The notes below the pieces were generated by a model. It was given only the letters and a program-made list of their open reading frames with translations, was not told the origin of the DNA and ran no database searches. From Fibrobacterales bacterium Fibro_02 (GTDB lineage: Bacteria; Fibrobacterota; Fibrobacteria; Fibrobacterales; Fibrobacteraceae), in assembly GCA_001603905.1 (NCBI GenBank), contig LVAE01000026.1, positions 1 through 40,603 of the forward strand: a DNA stretch of 40,603 bases, in the 5' to 3' direction. Within the stretch, counting starts at the first letter, position 1, and each line of letters begins with the position of its first letter. Position numbers and translations under genes: made by a program. Positions 14,678 through 21,128 of this stretch are shown here, piece by piece.

Positions 14678-16419
14678 CAGCGCCCCGCCTTTTCGACATA
14701 CGGCGTAATGAATATCGCCAGTTCATTTTCTTCTTCCTGTTCCGAAGTGTAGCTGAAGAGCCGCCCCAGCAGCGGAATGCTCCCCAGAAACGGCACCGCC
14801 GAACGCACCTCGGACTTGCTTTTGCGAATAAGGCCTCCTAGGCAAAGCGTTTCGCCGTTTTCCAGCACCACGACCGTCTTCAGGTTACGCGTACTGATGT
14901 CACGGGGGCCGTCACCGGAGCTGCGGCCCGCCGTCTTGATTTCAGGCGACACTTCCAGAGTGATGCGTCCATCTTGCGTCACCGACGGCGTGAGTTCCAG
15001 CGAAATTCCATCGTTGAACGAACGGTAATCCGTAATCGGGTAACCATCGGCAGAAACCTGGCTGACTAGATAGTAGACAGTATTCGTCACATTGAGTTCC
15101 GCCTTGTTGCCGTTGAGAGTCGTAAGACGCGGCCGCGCCAAAACCTCGGCCACATTATTTTCTTCCATCGAGGCAAGCTCCATTTCGAATCGGTCGGGCA
15201 GCAAGCCTATCTTCCCAAACGCCCCCGACACGGAAAAATCCTTATTCATAAAGTCGAGATACCCACGCGCCCCGATATCGCGTTCGCCCGTTTTCCGCGT
15301 CGCACCGCTGTGGAGGCCAATTTCAAAACCGTGCCCTCGCTTGAATTCCACCACGATACACGAAAGCGTCACCTGCATCGCGGGGATATCCACCTGTTTC
15401 AGCAAATCGACCGCCATCTGGATTTCAGAAAGCGAACCCGCCAAAAGCAGGGCGTTCTGTTCCTTGACTTCCGTCGAGACGAAATTCGCACTCGGCGAGA
15501 CCTTCCCCAGATGAGCCAGCGCACGTTCCGAGTGGATATGGCGCAACGGATAAAGGCGCATCGTAGAAAGGGCGTTGCGCATCCCTCCTTCGGATACATA
15601 CAAAGTATTGCTATCAAGCACATAGCTGTAGCGACGCCCCCTGAAAAGCGACTCCACCAACTTTTCGAGAGTCACCCCCTCGAACTTGAGGCGAACCGTT
15701 TCGTGAACGTCCCCGTAGACCGCCAAGTTGAGCCCCGAAAGATCAGCCAGTTCGTCAAGCACCTGCAAGAGTTCCCCTTCTGCGATTTCCGCCGAGTACA
15801 AGTCGCCGTCGCGTTCCAGGCGAATGTTACCTGACGAATTTCCGCCGCGGTCATTCGCCCCGGCTTTCGCGCTCTGACGGAGCCTTTCACCAACGCGGAG
15901 GCATTCCCCCTCGCGCCACACGCGAAAGCCGTGCGCCCCCATAAGGGCGCGGAACGCCTCCTCCGCAGGCATTCCCTTAAGATTCCCCGTAATGCGCCCC
16001 TCAAGTCCCGGCGACGCCAAAATGTTCAGCCCCGAATTCAGCGAAAATTCTCGCACGAACTCGTTCACCTCCTGCCCCTTGACCGAAAGTGTCACTAGCG
16101 AATCCTGCATACGGAATTCCGACTCGCCGCGCGCCCGTGCCCGCCGCACATGGAAAACAGAGCCTTCCTGCACAACCTCCAGGCCGTGCGCCGAACAAAG
16201 GGCCGTAAGTCCCTCCATGACGCCCACGCCGTCCAAGTGGAACGTCACCCTGATATTAAGCGAATCGTCCACCAGCATCGGCGTATCGTAAGCACGCGAC
16301 ATCGCACGCACAACATCCGCCAAGGGCGTATCTACGAAATCAAGAGTCGCCCCCCTCAAGTACGAAAGCGGGAGCAACAAGTAAACGAGGATTTTAAGGA
16401 ATCCCAAAGATCTGGACAA
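14677..16419 (-). CDS. Secretin (PilQ/GspD family)
   Basis: An outer-membrane secretin that forms the multimeric exit pore of type IV pili or type II secretion. I prefer the TTG start at 16419: it has GAGAG upstream and gives a clean signal peptide (about 23 residues, SYLRGA end). An in-frame GTG at 16470 without a ribosome site would put 17 polar residues ahead. Domains in order: STN/N0-like module (TLDFVDTPLADVVRAMS), further N-domains including ESEFRMQDSLVTLSV, a repeat of the N0-like fold (DLYSAEIAEGELLQVLDELA), then the C-domain with VLARPRLTTLNGNKAEL and VPFLGSIPLLGRLF, the secretin signature. No pilot lipoprotein or ATPase is nearby. Confidence 0.92.
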   Translation of the reverse strand: MSRSLGFLKILVYLLLPLSYLRGATLDFVDTPLADVVRAMSRAYDTPMLVDDSLNIRVTFHLDGVGVMEGLTALCSAHGLEVVQEGSVFHVRRARARGESEFRMQDSLVTLSVKGQEVNEFVREFSLNSGLNILASPGLEGRITGNLKGMPAEEAFRALMGAHGFRVWREGECLRVGERLRQSAKAGANDRGGNSSGNIRLERDGDLYSAEIAEGELLQVLDELADLSGLNLAVYGDVHETVRLKFEGVTLEKLVESLFRGRRYSYVLDSNTLYVSEGGMRNALSTMRLYPLRHIHSERALAHLGKVSPSANFVSTEVKEQNALLLAGSLSEIQMAVDLLKQVDIPAMQVTLSCIVVEFKRGHGFEIGLHSGATRKTGERDIGARGYLDFMNKDFSVSGAFGKIGLLPDRFEMELASMEENNVAEVLARPRLTTLNGNKAELNVTNTVYYLVSQVSADGYPITDYRSFNDGISLELTPSVTQDGRITLEVSPEIKTAGRSSGDGPRDISTRNLKTVVVLENGETLCLGGLIRKSKSEVRSAVPFLGSIPLLGRLFSYTSEQEEENELAIFITPYVEKAGR

Positions 16420-16489
16420 AAGTCTCTCGGGATAGGCAATGACCCTGCCGCGGGATATACCAATAACCACCGATTTGGCGGATAGATCT

Positions 16490-16495
16490 AATATA
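16490..16495 (-). promoter_or_regulatory. Probable -10 box of the secretin operon
   Basis: Minus strand reads TATATT in the context TTGTATATTAGATC, about 70 bases before the TTG start and 20 before the alternative GTG. A start site near 16483 would leave the GTG with almost no leader, another reason to prefer the TTG. Confidence 0.4.
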
Positions 16496-16585
16496 CAAAA
16501 ATTTCTCGGTCAAGGCAAACGAGCTTTTTTCACGAACAAAGTCCATACGTACGCAATCACGATTTACTTGAACAAAGTCTATATA

Positions 16586-16621
16586 ATTGTCATTGCGAGC
16601 AACGCGAAGCAATCTCTATTT
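16586..16621 (+). repeat. Palindromic TGTCAT repeat, left end of the GIY-YIG unit
   Basis: ATTGTCATTGCGAGC...GAAGCAATCTCTATTT. The arms ATTGC/GCAAT form an imperfect palindrome around GAGCAACGCGAA. The same sequence, apart from the loop, returns in inverse orientation at 16916-16957. The CDS stop lies 7 bases inside. Confidence 0.85.
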
Positions 16622-16628
16622 AAGGTTG

Positions 16629-16907
16629 TTAAAATCTTTCAGACAGGTCAATCCATTGAGGATTTAAAGATTCTATCAAATCAATCTTCTTTTTCCTATT
16701 GCCAGCCTTTATTTGCTTTTCACGTTGTATAGCATCCTTTATATCCTGAAAATATTCACAATACCCCAATTTTGTAACATTGTACTTGGCTGTAAAACCA
16801 TGCAATTTTTCCTTGTGTTCATTTATTCTTTTGGCTAAATCACTAGTCACTCCCGTATAAAGAACACCATGCGGCCGATTAAAAAGAATATAGACTGTTG
16901 GCTTCAT
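16629..16907 (-). CDS. GIY-YIG nuclease family protein (YhbQ/UPF0213-like)
   Basis: A 92-residue single-domain nuclease. The GIY-YIG core is complete: VYI (5-7), LYTGV (16-20), catalytic Arg at 27 within LAKRINEH, His31, the conserved Tyr in FTAKYNVTKLGY, and REKQIK with the Glu at 63 that binds the metal. Length and order match the small stand-alone GIY-YIG proteins found scattered in many bacterial genomes, with unknown role. No DNA-binding domain is attached. It is more AT-rich than its neighbours and sits alone between inverted palindromic repeats. Known family chemistry is single-strand DNA cleavage by metal-dependent hydrolysis; use in spreading the repeats is inference. Confidence 0.9.
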   Translation of the reverse strand: MKPTVYILFNRPHGVLYTGVTSDLAKRINEHKEKLHGFTAKYNVTKLGYCEYFQDIKDAIQREKQIKAGNRKKKIDLIESLNPQWIDLSERF

Positions 16908-16915
16908 AAAATACC

Positions 16916-16957
16916 AAATAGAGATTGCTTCGGGGAAAACTCCCCTCGCAATGACAA
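16916..16957 (-). repeat. Palindromic TGTCAT repeat, right end of the GIY-YIG unit
   Basis: Read on the minus strand: TTGTCATTGCGAG, then GGGGAGTTTTCCCC-like loop, then GAAGCAATCTCTATTT. It is the inverted copy of 16586-16621 with a longer, self-complementary loop (GGGGA/TCCCC). Confidence 0.85.
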
Positions 16958-17034
16958 GTAAGGCGGTATTAGCAAGAATGAACGCTCAAACACTTTCGAA
17001 GGGCGTTATCAAACAAAATCAAAATAGGAATTCT

Positions 17035-17253
17035 TTACACGTGCTTGAACCACGGATCAAATCCTCCATTAGCCTCTTCACGGGCGCGCTGATCAGCCAT
17101 GCCGCGTTCATAGGCCTCTTTAAAAAGTTCATAATTCCGTAAACGACGGGCTCGAACTTCAGGAGGTTCCGGGTGTCGCTCCTGCATACGGGCTAGAAAC
17201 CGGCGAGCATCCTCACCGAACAAAATAGGAGTTTCTCGAATTTCGCGAGCCAT
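17035..17253 (-). CDS. Small charged protein, possibly an orphan antitoxin-like
   Basis: A 72-residue, highly charged, helical protein starting MAREIRETPILFGEDARRFLARM. AAGAGGA lies just before the ATG, supporting it as real. The opening (MAREI-x-x-TP-x-L-x-G-x-DA-x-RF) resembles small proteins from Bacteroidetes and relatives that often sit next to an acetyltransferase or nuclease gene and look like antitoxins. No such partner lies next to it here: the nearest genes are the GIY-YIG nuclease and dapA. It may therefore be an orphan left after loss of a partner. The family link is from memory of the motif and is uncertain. Confidence 0.55.
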   Translation of the reverse strand: MAREIRETPILFGEDARRFLARMQERHPEPPEVRARRLRNYELFKEAYERGMADQRAREEANGGFDPWFKHV

Positions 17254-17510
17254 ATATCCTCTTTTTGTCGTTCCTATTCAACAGACAGCGATCTTTCAGT
17301 TACAACTAAATATACTCTATTCCACCAGCAAAAACAAGGCTTTGAATTTTCCACCCTTCATTTTGCAAACAACTGTTTGCAGAAAAAGCGGAATATTTTT
17401 CACAACCAAGTTGAACAAAAGAACAGACGCAAAATGTAAAACCCATCTCCGCAGGCTACATTCAGGTGCATTTTTCGCATGTTTTTGTACATTCGTCTCT
17501 TGTCTAATAC

Positions 17511-17518
17511 TATATTTA
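17511..17518 (+). promoter_or_regulatory. Probable -10 box (TATATTTA) of dapA, very close to the start
   Basis: TATATTTA ends only 7 bases before the dapA ATG, so transcription would begin within a base or two of the start codon. A TTGTAC stands 20 bases upstream of the box. No ribosome-binding site fits between. Confidence 0.45.
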
Positions 17519-17525
17519 GGGTACT

Positions 17526-18482
17526 ATGCAGATTACTAACGCTTCTCAACTTACTGGTGTTTTCCCCGCGTTGTTCACCCCGCTCAAGAACGACGACCCC
17601 AAGAACCTTCGCAATTCCATCGACTACAAGAAGATGGGTCAGATGATTGACGACGTGATTGCCAACGGTGCAAGTGGCGTGCTCCCTGCCGTGACCACGG
17701 GTCAGAGTGCGACGGTCTCTCCGCAGCAGCACCTGGATATCATCAAGTTTACGCTCGACTATGTGGACGGCCGCGTGCCCGTGATTGCCGGTGCCGGTTC
17801 CAACTGCACTCGCGAATCTATCGAAATGATCGAAAATGTTCAGAAGATTGCCCCGGTGGCAGTCCTCTGTGTGACAGGCTATTACAACAATCCGCCGCAG
17901 GAAGGCCTCCTGAAGCACTACCGTACGCTCAGCAGCGAAACGGGTGCCAAGATCGTGATTTACAACGTTCCGGGCCGCACCTCCAGCTACGTGCACCCCG
18001 ACACCTTGATTGAACTTGCCGAAGACAAGAACATCATCGGTCTGAAGCAGGCTGTCGAATTCGGTTTTGGTGAAAAGTTCCACGAAGACACAATGCGTGT
18101 GATCAAGGAAACCAAGGGCAAGGACTTCGCCGTCATGAGCGGTGAAGACGGTCTCTTCGCAGACCTGCTCGAAATGGGCGGCACGGGCCTCATCAGCGCT
18201 TCGGGCAACATTCCTGAAGCCACGAAGACCTTTGTCGATCTCTACAAGGCATTCCAGGCCGGCGACAAGGACACTGCACACAACCTGCAGAAGGCTGCCC
18301 GAGACTTCGTCGACATCACGTTCTGCCGCAAGAACCCGATTCCGCTGGGCACACTGTTCAACAGCCCGCTGTTCCAACCGCTCGTAAGCGTGAAGGACAC
18401 TGCTAACGGCGCCGACGCAGTCGCCCGCATCATGAAGTTGATTGAAGAAAAGGCCCCGAGCCTGAAGAAGTACCACGTTTAA
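17526..18482 (+). CDS. dapA: 4-hydroxy-tetrahydrodipicolinate synthase DapA
   Basis: DapA condenses pyruvate with aspartate semialdehyde, the first committed step to lysine and diaminopimelate. It is 318 residues, slightly longer than usual (about 290-300). The Schiff-base Lys is K174 in IIGLKQA, the catalytic Tyr is Y146 in YNVPGRTSS, and the carboxylate-binding Arg is R151. The N-terminal signature normally reading GTTGE is VTTGQ (57-60), so Glu is Gln; the rest of the family pattern is intact. Related aldolases of the NAL/DHDPS superfamily remain possible, but GYYNNPPQEGL favours DapA. The leader is almost absent. It is followed after 18 bases by an acidic Cys-cluster protein. Confidence 0.9.
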   Translation: MQITNASQLTGVFPALFTPLKNDDPKNLRNSIDYKKMGQMIDDVIANGASGVLPAVTTGQSATVSPQQHLDIIKFTLDYVDGRVPVIAGAGSNCTRESIEMIENVQKIAPVAVLCVTGYYNNPPQEGLLKHYRTLSSETGAKIVIYNVPGRTSSYVHPDTLIELAEDKNIIGLKQAVEFGFGEKFHEDTMRVIKETKGKDFAVMSGEDGLFADLLEMGGTGLISASGNIPEATKTFVDLYKAFQAGDKDTAHNLQKAARDFVDITFCRKNPIPLGTLFNSPLFQPLVSVKDTANGADAVARIMKLIEEKAPSLKKYHV

Positions 18483-18500
18483 TTTTACCAGGAGATTCAC

Positions 18501-19199
18501 ATGGCAAAGACACAGAAATCCATCAGTGACGAAATCTGCGACTACCTCAAGAAGCAGAAGCTCTCCCCCATTCCCGTTCAGACACTGAACGAAGACATGG
18601 AAACCACCCGCTACTTCGGTGGCGACCTCAAGGAATTCATTGCAGCCGCCAAGACGCTCGGCGCAAAGGGAATCTTTGTTGAAACCCTTTACCTCGAAGA
18701 AGACGAATTCTACTACGACAGCGGCATGGACGACGAAGAATACATGGCCCTGTACGGCAACGACGAATGCAACTGTGATGGTGAGTGCAAGTGCGGCAAG
18801 TGCAAGGACAAGAAGTCTAGCAAGAAGGCAAAGGACGACGATAGCGATGTCGACGCCGTTTACTTTGAACCCGAAGACCTCGACGGTCTCGACCTGACGC
18901 TCCTCAAGCCGCAGATGGCCAAGTACCTCGACCGCGTGGGCGAAGCCTGCGGCGCACGCCTCACTGTTCCGGGCGTTGACCACCTCGAAGTGGAAATCTT
19001 CGCTGACTGGTACGATGACTTCGCCGAACTCGTAGACGAAGCCTCCGAAGCAATCGAAATCGACCCGACCGACGCACTCCGTCAGGCCCAGGCAATTTTC
19101 GAAGCCGAAGAAGCTGAACTCGCCAAGGAAGAAGACAAGGGCGTCAAGAAGATTGCGGTACATCCGCCTAAAAAGACCGCAAAGTCTAAAAAGAAGTAA
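18501..19199 (+). CDS. Acidic protein with a central Cys cluster, unknown function
   Basis: A 232-residue soluble protein with a strong SD (AGGAG). Residues 1-85 and 125-210 are acidic and helical. Between them is a compact Cys group at 90, 92, 96, 98 and 101 (CNCDGECKCGKC), followed by a Lys-rich patch and an Asp-rich stretch; the Cys spacing suggests metal binding, as in metallothionein-like or SEC-C-like clusters. The tail is Lys-rich and ends KSKKK. It follows dapA closely and is probably cotranscribed, though nothing ties it to lysine synthesis. I do not recognise the family. A second 'AAG-GCT-TCC-AAG-AAG-AAG-TAA' end lies downstream at about 19279-19296. Confidence 0.75.
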   Translation: MAKTQKSISDEICDYLKKQKLSPIPVQTLNEDMETTRYFGGDLKEFIAAAKTLGAKGIFVETLYLEEDEFYYDSGMDDEEYMALYGNDECNCDGECKCGKCKDKKSSKKAKDDDSDVDAVYFEPEDLDGLDLTLLKPQMAKYLDRVGEACGARLTVPGVDHLEVEIFADWYDDFAELVDEASEAIEIDPTDALRQAQAIFEAEEAELAKEEDKGVKKIAVHPPKKTAKSKKK

Positions 19200-19212
19200 A
19201 CCAATACGCTTA

Positions 19213-19263
19213 GACTTTGCTCTCGCCGACACGACTCGTTGATACGAGTCGCTTACGGCTCAC
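19213..19263. repeat. Hairpin element with shared frame, copy B
   Basis: Starts GACTTTGCTCTCGC, as does 3080-3093, holds the stem CGACTCGT-tgat-ACGAGTCG and ends GGCTCAC. The frame is shared with copy A at 3080-3132, but the stem sequence is entirely different. Confidence 0.55.
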
Positions 19264-19336
19264 AAGGGCGTCAATAAGGCTTCCAAGAAGAAGTAATTCT
19301 TCCAAGCAAACGAAGTAATCGCATACAAACTAATAA

Positions 19337-19363
19337 GTCGCGACAATGTCGCGACCTTTTTTC
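19337..19363 (+). terminator. Intrinsic terminator of the dapA operon
   Basis: Perfect stem GTCGCGAC-aat-GTCGCGAC followed by CTTTTTTC. It lies 138 bases after the Cys-cluster gene, beyond the hairpin element. Confidence 0.9.
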
Positions 19364-19391
19364 ATATTAAAACATTTTCCTAGAACGTTGG

Positions 19392-19515
19392 ATTAGCGAG
19401 CATAGCAAGGTCCTAATCACTATCTTGTAGCGGAAACAAGTTTCCGACAAGATAGGATTACGACATCCTTCGACGAACAATGAGCAGAGCTCATTTCCCG
19501 CACTAAAGTGCGGAG
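19392..19515. repeat. Cluster of hairpins between the dapA operon and the DUF1846 gene
   Basis: A long imperfect stem (TATCTTGT..GGAAAC / GTTTCC.ACAAGATA, 19413-19460) is followed by AATGAGC-aga-GCTCATT (19479-19495) and CCGCAC-taaa-GTGCGG (about 19498-19513). The GGATTA word appears twice. No coding potential or tRNA is seen. The gap 19200-19537 otherwise holds only the element and terminator listed above. Confidence 0.55.
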
Positions 19516-19537
19516 TCTCAGTAGCCGCAGCCCCTAA

Positions 19538-21034
19538 TTAGCCGTGGTACAATTTGCTAGTCTGATACGTCGGTTCCGTGGTGAGATTTACTCCCAGGCG
19601 GCGGAACACGCCCACATCAACCTGAGAAAGAATCACGCTGGAATGCACTTCGCAGTGGCGGAGTTCCGGCAACTTTTCAAGTGCAATCTTCGCATTGTAA
19701 TCCGTGAGGGCGCAAACAGAAAGCGCGACCAGGACTTCGTCCATGTGCAGGCGCGGGTTCTTGTGGCCAAGCTGCTTGGTCTTCAGGTTCTGAATCGGTT
19801 CGATCACCATCGGCGAAAGCAGACGCACTTCGTCGGGGATTCCTGCTAGGTGTTTGAGAGAATCTAGGAGCATTGCAGAAGAGGCGCCAAGCAGCGAAGA
19901 CGTCTTGCCCGTAATGATGGCACCGTCGTTCAGCTGGATCGCCACCGCCGGACCACTTGTCAATTCCGCCTTTTCGACAGCGGCAGCAATCACCGGACGG
20001 TTCGCAGTACTGATCTGGGCCTGTTCCATAATCAGTTCCTGCTTGTAAATCTGTTCCTTGTCGGCATTGCCCTTACGCACATCGCAAAGCGTATTGTAGT
20101 AGCGGCGGATGATTTCCTGACGGGCTGCTTCGCAGACAGCATCGTCATCGACAATGCAGTTGCCGGCCATGTTCACGCCCATATCCGTGGGGCTCTTGTA
20201 CGGAGATTCTCCCAAGATGCGGGTAAACAGGGCGTTGAGCACCGGGAAGATTTCCACGTCGCGGTTGTAGTTGATGGTCGTCTTGCCGTAAGCTTCCAGA
20301 TGGAACGGGTCGATCATGTTCACGTCATTCAAGTCGGCCGTCGCAGCTTCATACGCGAGGTTCACCGGATGCTTGAGAGGAATGTTCCAAATCGGGAACG
20401 TTTCAAACTTGGCATACCCCGCCTTGATTCCACGCTTGTTTTCGTGGTAAATCTGCGAAAGGCACACAGCCATCTTTCCACTTCCCGGACCCGGTGCGGT
20501 CACCACCACGAGTTCGCGGGTGGTTTCAACAAATTCATTCTTGCCGTAGCCGTCGTCGCTCACCACCAGCGGGATGTTGCTCGGGTAGCCCGCAATCGGG
20601 TAATGGCGATAAACCTTGAGGCCAAGGTCTTCAAGCTTTTTCTGATAGGCAACAGCACTCGGCTGTTCCTGCCAGCGGGTCAGCACCACTGAACTCACAT
20701 ATAGACCATAGCCACGGAAAGCGTCAATCAGGCGCAACACGTCCTGGTCATAGGTAATGCCCAAGTCGCCGCGAACCTTGTTCTTTTCGATGTCACCCGC
20801 GTTAATCGCGATAATGACTTCGGCCTTGTCCTTGAGCTTTTCAAGCATACGGATTTTACTGTCGGGCGCAAAGCCAGGCAACACGCGGGATGCGTGATGG
20901 TCATCGAACAGTTTTCCACCAAATTCCAGATAAAGTTTTCCACCGAACTTCGCAATGCGCTCGGCGATTTTCTCGGACTGCGTCCTCAGGTACGCGTCGT
21001 TATCAAACCCAACTTTAAACATCTTTTTGTCCAT
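19538..21034 (-). CDS. DUF1846 (UPF0371) family protein
   Basis: A 498-residue cytoplasmic protein that matches DUF1846 throughout: KVGFDNDAYL at the start, FGGKLYLEFGGKLFDDHHASRVLPGF, VIIAINAGDIEKNKVRGDLG, then VVTAPGPGSGKMAVCLSQIYHE, which resembles a P-loop, and NMAGNCIVDDDAV. The length is normal for the family. Crystal structures exist for relatives, but no reaction is established to my knowledge; the glycine-rich GPGSGK suggests nucleotide binding. It is a single gene; on its strand the upstream GGDEF gene is separated by a terminator. Its start has only a weak ribosome site. Confidence 0.93.
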   Translation of the reverse strand: MDKKMFKVGFDNDAYLRTQSEKIAERIAKFGGKLYLEFGGKLFDDHHASRVLPGFAPDSKIRMLEKLKDKAEVIIAINAGDIEKNKVRGDLGITYDQDVLRLIDAFRGYGLYVSSVVLTRWQEQPSAVAYQKKLEDLGLKVYRHYPIAGYPSNIPLVVSDDGYGKNEFVETTRELVVVTAPGPGSGKMAVCLSQIYHENKRGIKAGYAKFETFPIWNIPLKHPVNLAYEAATADLNDVNMIDPFHLEAYGKTTINYNRDVEIFPVLNALFTRILGESPYKSPTDMGVNMAGNCIVDDDAVCEAARQEIIRRYYNTLCDVRKGNADKEQIYKQELIMEQAQISTANRPVIAAAVEKAELTSGPAVAIQLNDGAIITGKTSSLLGASSAMLLDSLKHLAGIPDEVRLLSPMVIEPIQNLKTKQLGHKNPRLHMDEVLVALSVCALTDYNAKIALEKLPELRHCEVHSSVILSQVDVGVFRRLGVNLTTEPTYQTSKLYHG

Positions 21035-21052
21035 CTAAAAAATATCTGCACA

Positions 21053-21094
21053 AAAATAAAAAAAAGAAAGATCCCCGCATACGCGGGGATGACA
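21053..21094 (-). terminator. Intrinsic terminator of the GGDEF gene, also a TGTCAT repeat
   Basis: On the minus strand ATCCCCGC-gtat-GCGGGGAT is followed by CTTTCTTTTTTTT, 35 bases after the GGDEF stop. The hairpin begins with TGTCAT, so this terminator belongs to the same style of palindrome as the repeats at 16586, 29818 and 37111. Confidence 0.8.
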
Positions 21095-21128
21095 TTTTAG
21101 TGGAGATGCAGGCCGAGCATAAAAGGCT

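Larger units (their letters stand above)
16586..16957. mobile_element. Candidate compact mobile unit: GIY-YIG nuclease gene between inverted palindromic repeats
   Basis: About 372 bases made of two inverted copies of a TGTCATTGCGAG...GAAGCAATCTC palindrome tightly flanking one gene, with only 7-8 bases between each repeat and the coding sequence. The repeats share more than 25 bases and differ mainly in the loop. Target-site duplication is not evident. Mobility is inference from the layout. Confidence 0.5.

Noticed and set aside
17400..19232. A 610-codon minus-strand open frame
   Set aside because: Antisense to dapA and the Cys-cluster gene. The Val/Phe/Cys-rich product is typical of reverse-strand reading; both plus-strand genes have clear support.
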